From positions 1,178,001 through 1,242,000 of the forward strand of contig NC_018942.1 in NCBI RefSeq assembly GCF_000304475.1: a stretch of 64,000 nucleotides of DNA. Reading direction: 5' to 3'. A model generated the notes under the pieces. That model had not been told where the DNA came from and searched no databases. It saw only the letters and a program-made list of their open reading frames with translations. The DNA is from Kazachstania africana CBS 2517 (lineage: Eukaryota; Ascomycota; Saccharomycetes; Saccharomycetales; Saccharomycetaceae). Shown here one piece after another: positions 1 through 9,536 of this stretch. A program made the translations under genes and the position numbers. How positions within the stretch are numbered: position 1 is the stretch's first letter; each line of letters starts with the position of its first letter.

Positions 1-75
1 CAATAACATGTTACTGAAATCAGAGGAACAAAAAGAAATGTGTTCATAATCATAGATCAAATATTGACGCGATTA

Positions 76-802
76 TTATTCGCTTGCTGTGCCAATGGAG
101 ATACAGATTTTGTCTCCGTCATTAAAGGAAACCGTACCATTATTGTAGATGTACAATAGGTCATCTGTCAAACCAGTCTGTTCCTCAATAGTCTTTGATG
201 AATCATAGAAAATTGAGATACATTCACCAAAATCGGCTGAGTTAACTGGGCCATAAGCTTCTTCCGCTAGTTGTTGGCAGATGTTAACATTACCAATAGA
301 TTGGGTACTAGTGTAGAAATCATAGCCCTTACCCATACTCCATGTCTTAACAGCTTCATCAACATAATCTTCATGTTCTTCCTCAGCAACAATAAAACCA
401 TAAGTAGTTTTTGGGTCACCTGTATGAGACTCAAAATATAAATAGTTGCTGAGACTATTCAAGATGGTAGCGTAACCACTAAAAAGAGTCAACAGGTTAG
501 TCATACCAGCATAAACTTGAATACCTCCGAAAAGACCGAAATCAAGTCCAGAGTCAGATAATTTAAACGCTTGAGTAGTTCCGGTACCGTCTAGAACAGC
601 GTCTAGAAAATCGTCAAAAACCATCTTCCAAACCGTCTATACCATCAGTAGGCAAATCACCATCCCAATAGGCGAAGCCTTCGTGAGTTATCATAAAAGA
701 TCCTTCTGAACAGTCAGCTGGAGAGGATGGAAATGTGACATCTGGAAGAGTAAGTTCGCACAAAACGACTCGGATGAGGAAGAATAGCACTAAAAAAAAC
801 AT
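76..802 (-). pseudogene. Frame-broken gene for a small secreted protein
   Basis: Two overlapping minus-strand open frames appear to be one gene. The 5' piece (802 down to 614) begins with a strongly hydrophobic leader of about 15 residues ending in Cys, as in a signal peptide, and continues as an acidic, Cys-containing stretch. The 3' piece (frame of 624 down to 76) supplies about 180 residues with several Cys, Gly-rich hydrophobic segments and an Asn-Gly-Thr glycosylation site. The frames cross at a run of five A (T on the coding strand) at 616-620, so a one-base indel explains the break. I do not recognise the family. Size, leader and accessory location resemble yeast killer-toxin-like or other subtelomeric secreted proteins, but this is inference. 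A sequencing error at the homopolymer is the main alternative to a true pseudogene. A TATA-like stretch lies near 985-993. Confidence 0.5.
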
Positions 803-1963
803 TAAGTAAATATCTTGTTTTTATTTATAAAATAAAGGACTTTGTAAAATGTAAATGTCAATACCTATTCAGAAATCAATAAACCGTTATCGATTAAGGA
901 TTTGCAATAGTATGTTTCTTTTACAAACTAGCATATAGATAAAATGGAATCGAAATATCAGTGGGAACTCGGAATAAAGCCAGCTATTTATATGTTTTAA
1001 AAAAGAGCCTTCTAGGTAGTCTCCTCTTCATTAGTATATGAACTTCAGTGATAGTGACCTCAGAAGTTCGTCTATGATTTATTAACTTTTTCCACCGTTC
1101 TAATCCCTTACTGCGCGAAACTCAGCTCTCGAAAAATTGTACCTCAATTGAGCGTCTACAGTTGGCCACACTAGAATATGTACCTTCTAATTCGGAGCTA
1201 CATCGAACTGTTTTTGAAGACGTCATATCTACTTGTAAGATTGTTTTTCAAAGCGGGGTGGTCCTGATAGCGCCGTATAATTTTAGAGTTACTCCGATTA
1301 TCACGATGACGGGATATATCCAAAAATGGCAATTTATATTCAATTCTAATGAGGTTCTTGGTGCAGTGCGTACATAGAAGTGCTATTTGAGGCAACTTTT
1401 CTCTCAGCTTGAAAATGCAGTACAGAACAAACTTTGAAATGTGATTAGATGTATGGAAACATTAAGATTAAATGGCAATCCAGATCACAGTTTCATGATT
1501 CTACCAAAACATTGGAATGTGTTAGAAATGTCAGTGTAAGGCTATTTCCAGAACTTATTCACTGTTCAGCAACACATATCATGCATACTTTCCTATTGTA
1601 TCTTCCTCACTGTAAGCCTCGTGTAGTCCGCATAGAGCGTCTTAGAGTGAGGTCATATTTATATGCGCATTAGTATCGAGAGAAAATATTAAAAAAAGTT
1701 GTAATTCCCCAAGTATATACTGTAAGAAAATTAGTGCAAGTTCAATCCAGTAACCAGACCGATGATAACAGAGGGAATATAGCACGGCTTCTGCATATTC
1801 TAATTCAAGGAATAGGAGCAGTGGAAACATATCTGATCGTAGAACTGTAGCTAAAAGCGTCCTGTCTTTTTTCCAAATAGAATTATAAAGTAAATAAAAT
1901 TAAGAAACAAATGTGAGGAAGATTTCCCTTTTATAGTGTGGAAGTCCTCAGTATGACAAAAAT
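803..1963. other. Gene-poor spacer
   Basis: About 1.1 kb with no recognisable gene. Frames of 62-74 codons exist on both strands, but one begins at TTG (1162) and none has a family signature. The part nearest 803-1000 probably holds the promoter of the broken secreted gene. Otherwise I see nothing supported. Confidence 0.5.
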
Positions 1964-2312
1964 TTGACCGATAGTTCTCTTGTCCTCTCTTCAGGTATTG
2001 CGAATCGATGACATTGTACTAATAAGTAACATCTAAGGTTAGTTATATTATACCAAACAAAATGAAGTGTGGAATCAAAGCTAAACTGCATAGTAAAAAC
2101 CAATATTCGTCCTAATTTTTTTCTATACCAAAAGTATCATCAATAAGAGAGGAACAGATGTTCTCTCGATGCTAGATGACATCTATTTATACCTCATAAT
2201 TCACAGTACTCTCGTCGACGACATGATGAAAATTTTTCACTTGTTACTTGTAAGACATCGTATAGCTTCTTTGTATCTATACAAGCAGCGAATGTTTTTG
2301 TTATGGTAAACT
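1964..2312. repeat. Dispersed repeat module, copy A (without an internal gene)
   Basis: This stretch is colinear with two segments at 35147-35298 and 36287-36560. Shared landmarks are TTGACCGATAG at the left, a TATACCAAACAAAAT block, ACCAATATTCGTCCTA just before the junction, then TTTTCTATA, GATGTTCTCTCGAT, ATTTATACCTCATAA and TATCTATACAAGCAGCGAAT. In this copy the halves meet directly at about 2111-2127, whereas the other copy carries a secreted-protein gene there. A further shared piece, ACATTCTTTGTAGTTATTTA at 2769-2788, corresponds to 36563-36582. The 2313-2765 stretch is extra here. It is probably a retrotransposon-LTR or subtelomeric relic; no pol coding remains. Confidence 0.7.
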
Positions 2313-2789
2313 GTAGTGTTTAGTGGACGGAAACGTTCTTGGAAGTATCCATACCTTCGTGACTGTTGTTGTTAATAGTGTTGTTAGACATGATAAGCTT
2401 GTAAGAGTATAAGTTCTTTATTTTATTCAGTAATTATCGTAATAAGTCGATACATATTTTCTTCTAATGTACATAACGTAACGAAAGTAATGAAATAATC
2501 CAGGAAGTTCTGTTCTTATTTCATCCCTTATATAATAATTGGATTGCAATCGATTCCATCTAGAATCGATTTCCCATGAAGAATTTTGTCGAGGTTTATC
2601 CGAAGATACTCTCTCACGGCCTCGTCTGAGTGGGCTTAATATATCCGTAGAACTAGACTCTGATCAAACCTTGCATTTGATTACAAAACGATATCTCAAA
2701 TATGCATCCGAGATATCCTCTATAATCGACTCTTAGCATCATCTAGCCTTATCTAGCGTTTCCAGCATTTACATTCTTTGTAGTTATTT

Positions 2790-3420
2790 ACCAATCTGCT
2801 GAAAATGGCAATATACTGACATTTCAATGTTTTGATAGTTAGAATGACAAATTTAGAATGTTAGAGAAGATATGAACAATAATTATGGTGTGATAAACAC
2901 GACCATATATTGACACGAAATAATTATGGTGTGATAAACTCGACAATATATTGACATGAACCTTATATGGCGTGATAAACGCGAATACATATTATCATGC
3001 AATAATTATGGTACGATAATTATGACAACGTATTGATTCATAAATCTAGAACATGATAATGGGCATAAATCAAAATGTGTTCGAAAAGGTATAAATACTC
3101 AGGTGAACACTGAACTTTGATCAAAGTTCAGTGTTCACCTGAGTATTTATACAATTTCCAACATATCATGCTTTGTAGCATTTTTCCATGTTCTATAATC
3201 ATATTTGTAATATTCTCTAATATTTACTGCCGATAAATTCATCGATTTATCACATTACCATATTATTATGTAATGTTAACTACCGATAAATTTACTGTTT
3301 CTCATATTACCTCATTATTATGTAATTTAATCCTTCTAGAACATTCTAAATTTGTCATTCTAACTATCAGAACATTGAAATGTCAGTATAATGTTATTTC
3401 CAGCATGTCTAGTATTTCCA
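2790..3420. repeat. Fold-back element: diverged inverted repeat with a perfect central palindrome
   Basis: The left arm (about 2817-3120) and the right arm (about 3121-3400) are inverted copies. For example, the 2817-2865 stretch reads as the reverse complement of about 3343-3397, with few differences around AAATTTGTCATTCTAACTAT. At the centre, 3089-3152 is a perfect 64-bp palindrome with no spacer; each 32-bp arm contains TATAAATACTC. The outer arms have drifted and contain indels. It ends about 100 bp before the tRNA-Gly gene, a typical landing place of yeast retrotransposons. Two head-to-head LTR remnants are the likely origin. Confidence 0.75.
2878..3045. repeat. Four tandem units of about 41 bp
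   Basis: Inside the left arm of the fold-back element a unit of the form AATAATTATGGTGTGATAAA followed by a CG-centred linker and CATATATTGACA is repeated about four times (starts near 2878, 2919, 2960 and 3000). The first two copies are nearly identical; the third and fourth have diverged. One degenerate unit can be seen on the opposite strand in the right arm. Confidence 0.7.
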
Positions 3421-3501
3421 GCAAGTCTATTGTCTTTTCAACTACGATATTTAGAGCTTATAATGGTCACAGTTGCAGTTATCATTAGCTACAAAATAAC
3501 A

Positions 3502-3572
3502 GCGCAAGTGGTTTAGTGGTAAAATCCAACGTTGCCATCGTTGGGCCCCCGGTTCGATTCCGGGCTTGCGCA
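3502..3572 (+). tRNA. tG(GCC): tRNA-Gly (anticodon GCC)
   Basis: A 71-nt cloverleaf can be drawn. The acceptor arms are GCGCAAG and CTTGCGC with discriminator A. The D-arm contains TTTAGTGGTAAAA (A-box), the anticodon stem is CAACG/CGTTG around loop TTGCCAT (GCC), and the T-arm is CCCGGTTCGATTCCGGG (B-box GGTTCGATTCC). There is no intron. A run of six T at 3577-3582 is the Pol III terminator. Confidence 0.97.
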
Positions 3573-4173
3573 CTTATTTTTTAAAAGTTTCATTATGTCT
3601 TCGCCATTTGATACGTATAATGTTTATACATGAATCAGCGATATTCTGTAATCTGTCTCAGTATGCTAAAGCACTCCGAACGAAATGAAGATACACACGT
3701 CTGTAGGTTACGATAATATTAAGAAACTTTTGGTGGCTTGTCTCAACTCTGGTTTTCACGATGAAAGTTTAGCAGAAGAGATCTGGATCATGGAATAGGA
3801 AAGATCTGAATCGCATCACAACGCTTTTGTGACGTACCGTACAATACTACGATTTTCTGTACTTGTTGAAAATAACGGATGTATAACAGATTCATTTTTC
3901 AGTCAGAGCTACCTGTTGACACGTCAATTCGACATAGGTAAATTGTATTTCTCATATGGCCCACTAGTCTGCCGTCAACTTGTACCATGCATTTGGCCAG
4001 TACGATGTATGAGCGTAACACAATCATCAATATAGGAATCATCTCTTGTTGTGGACGCAGTGCATTCATCACTAACTTTCAACATTAAACATTGCACAGA
4101 TTATATAAAATTATTAATATTAATATGTAACTTGAAAAGAAAAACAATGGGAATTAAGATTTTTATCAAAGAA
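3573..4173. other. Intergenic, tRNA-Gly to HMS1 3' end
   Basis: About 600 bp with the Pol III terminator at its left edge and the HMS1 3' UTR at its right edge. One short frame (3829-4035) has no recognisable features. Nothing else is supported. Confidence 0.5.
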
Positions 4174-5421
4174 TTAGCTTTCGAATATGCGGTCATTATT
4201 AGTGTTGTTACTTAGTAGAAAGCTCGGATCTCTCATGGATAAACCATTAAGGTCGAATCCAGAGTTGAACCTGGTAGAAAGGAGCCTGCTGTTATCCACT
4301 TCCTCTGATTTGATCAGTGTCTTTTCATTAGCAAAATCCCCAAGCAGTATATTGGAAGAGTCTATTATCTCGGGACGCTCATGCTTCACGTCATCAAAGG
4401 AGGATAGGTTGTCATTAGAATTGTCATTAGTAATTGTAGAGTACATTGAGGGAAGTGGGAGCGTCTGTATGCCCTCTGCCTGCTTTAAAATTGCCGCACT
4501 TTCTTCTGCGGTGCATACCCGTTCTATTGTGTCCTCCAAAAATCTATTTTTCAATTTATATTCATCGCATTTTGACTGTAAGTGGTTGATATATTCTATT
4601 GTCTTATTCAATATACTGCCCTTATTCAGTTTGCGAGCTGGCTCTAGACCATCCAACTGATGAAGGTCTATGTCATTTATAGCTTGATGAGCCAATTTTT
4701 TTTGAGTAACACGTAGAGTAGGCACTATATCTCTTAATCGTGAGATTTTGTCATTGATATTTAGCCTATATTTCTTTTCTATGGCATTATGTGATGTTTT
4801 AATTTTTTTTGGTTTCTTAATCCTAGTTCTCGCACTTCTATTTTTAAGTTTATCTGAAAGCTCCTTTGGATCATCACGGGGACGAGCAACCATAGTATCG
4901 GTCTCATCTGTTGGATGGAAACTTAAGTCTGATGCTATTTGATTGTTGGGGTCAGTTTTAGAATCGGATGGTTCGAAATTAACAAAATTATTAGACTTAC
5001 CATCTTGTCTTCCATTACCATCGAACAGCTCATTTGGGAATATTGGTGTAACGAATGAATCTGGGTCGCTATTGTCCACCAAAGATTTGGGTTGTAGTAC
5101 CAAACTTTCTGAGGAAGTGTATGAGGATTGATAAGGGAAAGTGGTAGATTGTCTTGAAGAATTAGATCTTGTTCCAGCAGTAGTTGATCCTTCATATGGA
5201 TCTAAAGCACCGTAGCTTGTGCCACTCATTTTTTGATCTATGGAGCCGTTGTGTAACATCTGGAACAGAGTATCATCTGCGAATTGTGGGATATTAGGAT
5301 TCTTGTTAAAGATACTTGATTGTGAATGTATACTTTCAATAAAAGTCATCTTTCTTTCGTCGTATATATTGTTAATGGGTTGGTTAATAACAGTAGTCGC
5401 CTTAACATTTGCTGTACTCAT
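4174..5421 (-). CDS. HMS1: HMS1-like bHLH transcription factor
   Basis: 415 residues. A basic stretch (about 195-210) leads into a bHLH domain of the SREBP/Tye7/Hms1 class, recognised by SHNAIEKKYRLNINDKI, where Tyr replaces the usual Arg of E-box binders. An extended loop (LDGLEPARKLNKGSILNKTI) follows, then helix 2 and a short leucine-type coiled segment. The N-terminal half is Ser/Asn/Asp-rich and low in order, as expected for an activation region. Hms1 in S. cerevisiae (434 aa) promotes pseudohyphal growth. Placement next to EXO1 and an AKR gene matches YOR032C-YOR034C, which is why I prefer HMS1 to the glycolytic regulator TYE7. It acts in the nucleus. The start is the first ATG. Confidence 0.87.
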   Translation of the reverse strand: MSTANVKATTVINQPINNIYDERKMTFIESIHSQSSIFNKNPNIPQFADDTLFQMLHNGSIDQKMSGTSYGALDPYEGSTTAGTRSNSSRQSTTFPYQSSYTSSESLVLQPKSLVDNSDPDSFVTPIFPNELFDGNGRQDGKSNNFVNFEPSDSKTDPNNQIASDLSFHPTDETDTMVARPRDDPKELSDKLKNRSARTRIKKPKKIKTSHNAIEKKYRLNINDKISRLRDIVPTLRVTQKKLAHQAINDIDLHQLDGLEPARKLNKGSILNKTIEYINHLQSKCDEYKLKNRFLEDTIERVCTAEESAAILKQAEGIQTLPLPSMYSTITNDNSNDNLSSFDDVKHERPEIIDSSNILLGDFANEKTLIKSEEVDNSRLLSTRFNSGFDLNGLSMRDPSFLLSNNTNNDRIFES

Positions 5422-7132
5422 CTAAACCTGGGAAAATAAATAGAGATAAACTAGAGGAATATAAGAAGCATGTACAACTAGATGGAATATAAATAAGTTT
5501 CAAGAACTATAGAAGTACTTAAGAGGGAAAAGAAAAAAATAACAACAGAAAGAAAGAAAAAAAAATGTATACTTTCCATTTCTACTTCTGGCATTTTTAT
5601 AATGTGACAGTTGCAAATGGAAGGGCCATGTTCTGAAGACTCGCCGTTGTTTGTCTACCGAAACTCTCCACACTTGGATCAAAAGCAAAGCAGTCAACTG
5701 TATCTGCATTTAGCTTCTCTTCCCTCTTTTGTTAGTAAAGTAATCCGAAGTCGAAGTTGAGGCCGCTCCAGACTCGAAGACATATCTCCCATTCCTACTG
5801 ATTTCTCCTTCAGCTTCGAAGAGTTACCTCGGGCTTGAGTATATTCTCCACCATACCCAAAAGAAGTAATGTGCGGCCTGCACTTCGATCTCTGCACTCC
5901 GACTTGTGCCCGTCCGCGCATATAGATGCTGCGTTGAACTCTAAGGTTCATCCCCATCTTTTTTCCCCTGCCTAGCCTCTCAGCTACTGTCTAGCGCATT
6001 AAATTCTCGCTCGGGGATAAAACGATGGAAAAATTTTTTTATTTGCTTTTTTGTTCAGATATTTCTTTTTCACAGTGAAGGACGTGTATGCCTCATGGAG
6101 ATACTGCCGCAGAGGAAAGGCAAGCTACCAATTAGTGAATCATATATGGCAGGCTCTTTAAAAAAGCTTAGGAGCCTTCTGGTAAAATACCTTCCTTCGG
6201 ATAAATAGTGCTCGAGCTCACCAAATGCCCTTCCCAAAAGAGTAATTGCCGCATGCAGCCAGGTTTCGCTGACCAAATTTGGGAACGACTCCACTATTAT
6301 TTGATTTGAGTCAGGGCAGCCGGAGCGAAGTGAACTTCTGCTTTTTCTTCCTTCTTCATTTGTAGCTAGTTGTTCTTATCCCCTGTGATATTGAGGCACA
6401 AATTTTTCTTCACTCTTGGCGAAAATGCATCTTCAAAAATTCTGTGTTTGCTCTTCAGCAGTGGAATCCTAGTTCTTTCTTCTCTCTTTCTCACAACATT
6501 GTGGAGGTCGGAGTCTCATATACAGCGGACTAGATTCAGTAACGAAATACGTACCAGAAATCTTCTCCATGGAGAATAACGAATAAGGAAAATAACTTTT
6601 CAAACCGTCTTCTTTACTGAAAAGAGACAAGAAGCTCATTTAAAAGGTTTCTGCATAATGGGGGATATACCCCCGCAAAAAAGCTACACACTCTTCTGTA
6701 GAGTCCGCTAAATAAAAAAACTCTTTTCTTCACTCAAGTTACTAAGAAAACTAAACTTATTTAATTTTCCCAACATACAAGAAAATATAGCAAACAAAGA
6801 GAACGTTTCAGGAGATTATTGTGTTTGAAAAAGCGCAAGAATTCCTTTTACTTGTATTCTTTCCCTTAACTTCTAAGTTTTATACTTTTATGGGAACAGT
6901 TTACCCATTTCATTGTAACTGATCTTTTAAGTAATTATCTTGGCAACATCATTTACTTGGCTGTCCAAGATTTAAGGGGAAGAAGACGCTGGAAAATAAA
7001 AAAAATAATTATGCATATTTATTTGCTTACTGAATCGATGGAAGAAGGCGCAAGATGTACAGGGATAATTTGATGTATGACCCCACTAAATATATTTTTT
7101 CCTTTCATTGTCCTTTCTCTCAACTATCTCGA
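5422..7132. other. Long intergenic region, HMS1 promoter side
   Basis: About 1.7 kb between the HMS1 start and the EXO1 stop. It probably contains the HMS1 regulatory region on its left. Frames up to 87 codons occur but are compositionally ordinary and unrecognisable. I see no RNA gene or repeat beyond short A/T runs. The length is unusual for this compact window. Confidence 0.45.
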
Positions 7133-9292
7133 TCATTCGTGTTTATATACAAATTTAGTCAATAAAGATACGGATCTCGAGGCAGGTCTGCTAACAGGTT
7201 TTCCATGATCATCACTTTGACTCGCAGAAACTGTCAAGTTTATAGTATTCCTAGTAGTTATAGTCCGCTTTTGTGAAGAAACTTCCATGCGACTATCTTC
7301 CCTACCGCTTGATGTAGTACGAACAATACTTCTTCTTAAACAAGGTCTTTTTTTTTCGCTAAAACCTGCTTCTGTGCTCACTTCGGATGCTTTGTGGAGG
7401 AAGGCTATTAGTCGTCCATTTTTATTCGGGTGTTGCGTCGACAAAGGTACCCTAGAAGCAATGTTATTTTCAGCTTCGTTTGTATTCGCATTCAATGAAG
7501 AATACTTAAACTTATCTAAAATAGTGGAGGATCTCGAAAGTTTTCTCGTTTGCAAAATTTCCCCAGCTTTTTCCTCTCCCTCCAAACTATTTTTTTTCAT
7601 GATAAATAAACTTTTCGCATCAAATTTATTTATTTTTGCAACAGATGGCTCACTAATAACCTCGGAGATATCTTCCGTGTCTTCGTCCTCTGATGTTACA
7701 ACATCTTTTTCATCAGTCTCATCAGTACCGTCCCCACCGTCCTCAGCTGTCGCTGTTGGTGTTCTTCGTAAAAGTTCCTGAAAGGAACTAGGTATTTGTG
7801 TTGAAAAACAGGAATCTGGTATTTCTGTTTCAACTTCACTCTCTGATCCACATTCTTTAAGTTTAGAGTTTCCAAGTTCTTGGCGTACTTCTGGTGTAAG
7901 TTGTCTTTTTCGAAAATATTTGCTCGTTGTTGGTAAAGTATTCAAAGTTTCAAAACTGTCTTCATCTAATTGCAATTTACGACGTTTTACAGATATGGTA
8001 TTTGATAATTTATTTGTAATATCTCTCATTTGCGAATTTCCAAGTCCTGAAATTGTTTTTGTAATAGAACTGTTTCGAAGTAGAGTAGCAGATGCGGCTT
8101 TCGGAGTAACATTTTTGGTCTTATCAAAGAAAGAATCTATTAACTTATTTCTCACCTGAGATGGAAGTTTGATATTTACCTCTGATTTGGAGACTAGCTG
8201 TAACTTACACTCTCTACTGATCAATGGTTTACGATAATCATAGGGACTAGACTCCCCGAGAGCCATTCTTGCATGCAAAGAGTGATCAATCTCTTCTTCA
8301 TTTAAAATTTGTCCTTTTTCTTTATTCTGATAACTTATAGCGGGTCCGATGCATTGCAAAAGCAGATCTGAAGCTGAATCTATTAGTCTTTTTGGAATCT
8401 CATTCAAGGTAACCAATCGATTACTCACTGGACAAAAAACTCTTTGAAATTGAAAGGCGTAATTAGCCAGTGAATACTCCTTCAAAAAATTCGCTGGAAT
8501 TTTCCACTTGCCCTCTCTTTGTAAATATAAAATAACTTTTTCCATCTGTTTCCATTGATTTACTAACTTGAAAGCTGTCAATAAACCAATTTTAGGTATA
8601 CCATCTGTGTAGTCACATCCTGAAAGACATACCACAGCTCTTATTTGTTCGTCATTAAGCTGTCCTAATGGAAACTTCTTGGGCAGTCTGGAAAAATCAT
8701 CTCTGCGAATTTCTATACATTCACCGTAGTCATTCAACTTTGTAATCAGTTTCTTACATCCAAAAATAAGAAGATCAGAATCTTCGGAGATTATGCCATG
8801 TATCAAACCTTTCTTCTCCAGGTAAACCATCTGTGAATCAGCTTCAAAAGGTGCAACAACGTACTTAATATTATTGATCTTACAATATTCTATGACACAT
8901 TTAGCCATTTCTGGAGTTATATCGACACATTTTTGGAAGAAATCCATTGCATTCCTCTTTTCACCAGCATTCCATAGTCTCATTGCCATTTCTTTATTCT
9001 CTACTCTCTTATCCCGTCTCTTCAATTCCGTATTCTTCTTTACAGGTATAGAATCCCCATCGAATATAAAATAGGGCTCAATATTGAAGGATTTCAACAT
9101 CCTAATCTTTTTGATGAAGAACTGTAAATACTTTTCAGTAGGCTCATTCATCACTAGCTCATAGGAGCATGCGAATGCTGCTCTATGTAACCATGCATAG
9201 CCATCTATACCAAGTGTTTGACCTTCATATCTATGTAATGTGACTGGATTTTGGATAGGCTTCAATTGAGGTAGCAGCCCTTGAATACCCAT
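7133..9292 (-). CDS. EXO1: Exonuclease 1 (5'-3' exonuclease and flap endonuclease)
   Basis: 719 residues; S. cerevisiae Exo1 has 702. The XPG/FEN1 N-domain begins MGIQGLLPQLK with the first metal ligand in GIDGYAWLH (Asp30) and a second in FIFDGDSIP. The I-domain has the ligand clusters EADSQM and SEDSDLL, then GCDYTDGIPKIGL, the helix-hairpin-helix entry. The long polar C-terminal tail carries TSKYF (about residue 455), which fits the Mlh1-interaction (MIP) box. The protein resects double-strand breaks and removes mismatched strands in the nucleus. The paralog DIN7 is much shorter and lacks this tail, so EXO1 is the better name. The gene lies 3' of the AKR gene as in YOR033C-YOR034C. Confidence 0.96.
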   Translation of the reverse strand: MGIQGLLPQLKPIQNPVTLHRYEGQTLGIDGYAWLHRAAFACSYELVMNEPTEKYLQFFIKKIRMLKSFNIEPYFIFDGDSIPVKKNTELKRRDKRVENKEMAMRLWNAGEKRNAMDFFQKCVDITPEMAKCVIEYCKINNIKYVVAPFEADSQMVYLEKKGLIHGIISEDSDLLIFGCKKLITKLNDYGECIEIRRDDFSRLPKKFPLGQLNDEQIRAVVCLSGCDYTDGIPKIGLLTAFKLVNQWKQMEKVILYLQREGKWKIPANFLKEYSLANYAFQFQRVFCPVSNRLVTLNEIPKRLIDSASDLLLQCIGPAISYQNKEKGQILNEEEIDHSLHARMALGESSPYDYRKPLISRECKLQLVSKSEVNIKLPSQVRNKLIDSFFDKTKNVTPKAASATLLRNSSITKTISGLGNSQMRDITNKLSNTISVKRRKLQLDEDSFETLNTLPTTSKYFRKRQLTPEVRQELGNSKLKECGSESEVETEIPDSCFSTQIPSSFQELLRRTPTATAEDGGDGTDETDEKDVVTSEDEDTEDISEVISEPSVAKINKFDAKSLFIMKKNSLEGEEKAGEILQTRKLSRSSTILDKFKYSSLNANTNEAENNIASRVPLSTQHPNKNGRLIAFLHKASEVSTEAGFSEKKRPCLRRSIVRTTSSGREDSRMEVSSQKRTITTRNTINLTVSASQSDDHGKPVSRPASRSVSLLTKFVYKHE

Positions 9293-9536
9293 TTGAACTG
9301 TTTGGGTATGTTCAGATTAATATTGCTGATAGATATTAGGCCTTATAATTGCACATTAAGGCTTTATGGAAAAGGCTCGAAGACTTTTCCCATATATATG
9401 CTATATGTCAGCTACGCGTAAAGAAAATTTTGTGGTATTTCCATAATAAGTCAAAGAGATGCGCGTCCGGCTCGAAGTTGAAATTATTGCTTTATAGGCT
9501 AAAATACATAATAAATAAGATTAAGATAACTTCATA

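Noticed and set aside
1162..1673. Two plus-strand frames (71 and 74 codons) as possible gene fragments
   Set aside because: The first begins at TTG and neither shows a recognisable motif. They are not in one frame.
2539..2736. 65-codon frame considered as a retrotransposon pol fragment
   Set aside because: It starts at a non-ATG codon and shows no integrase, reverse-transcriptase or protease motif. No longer pol-like frame exists in the window.
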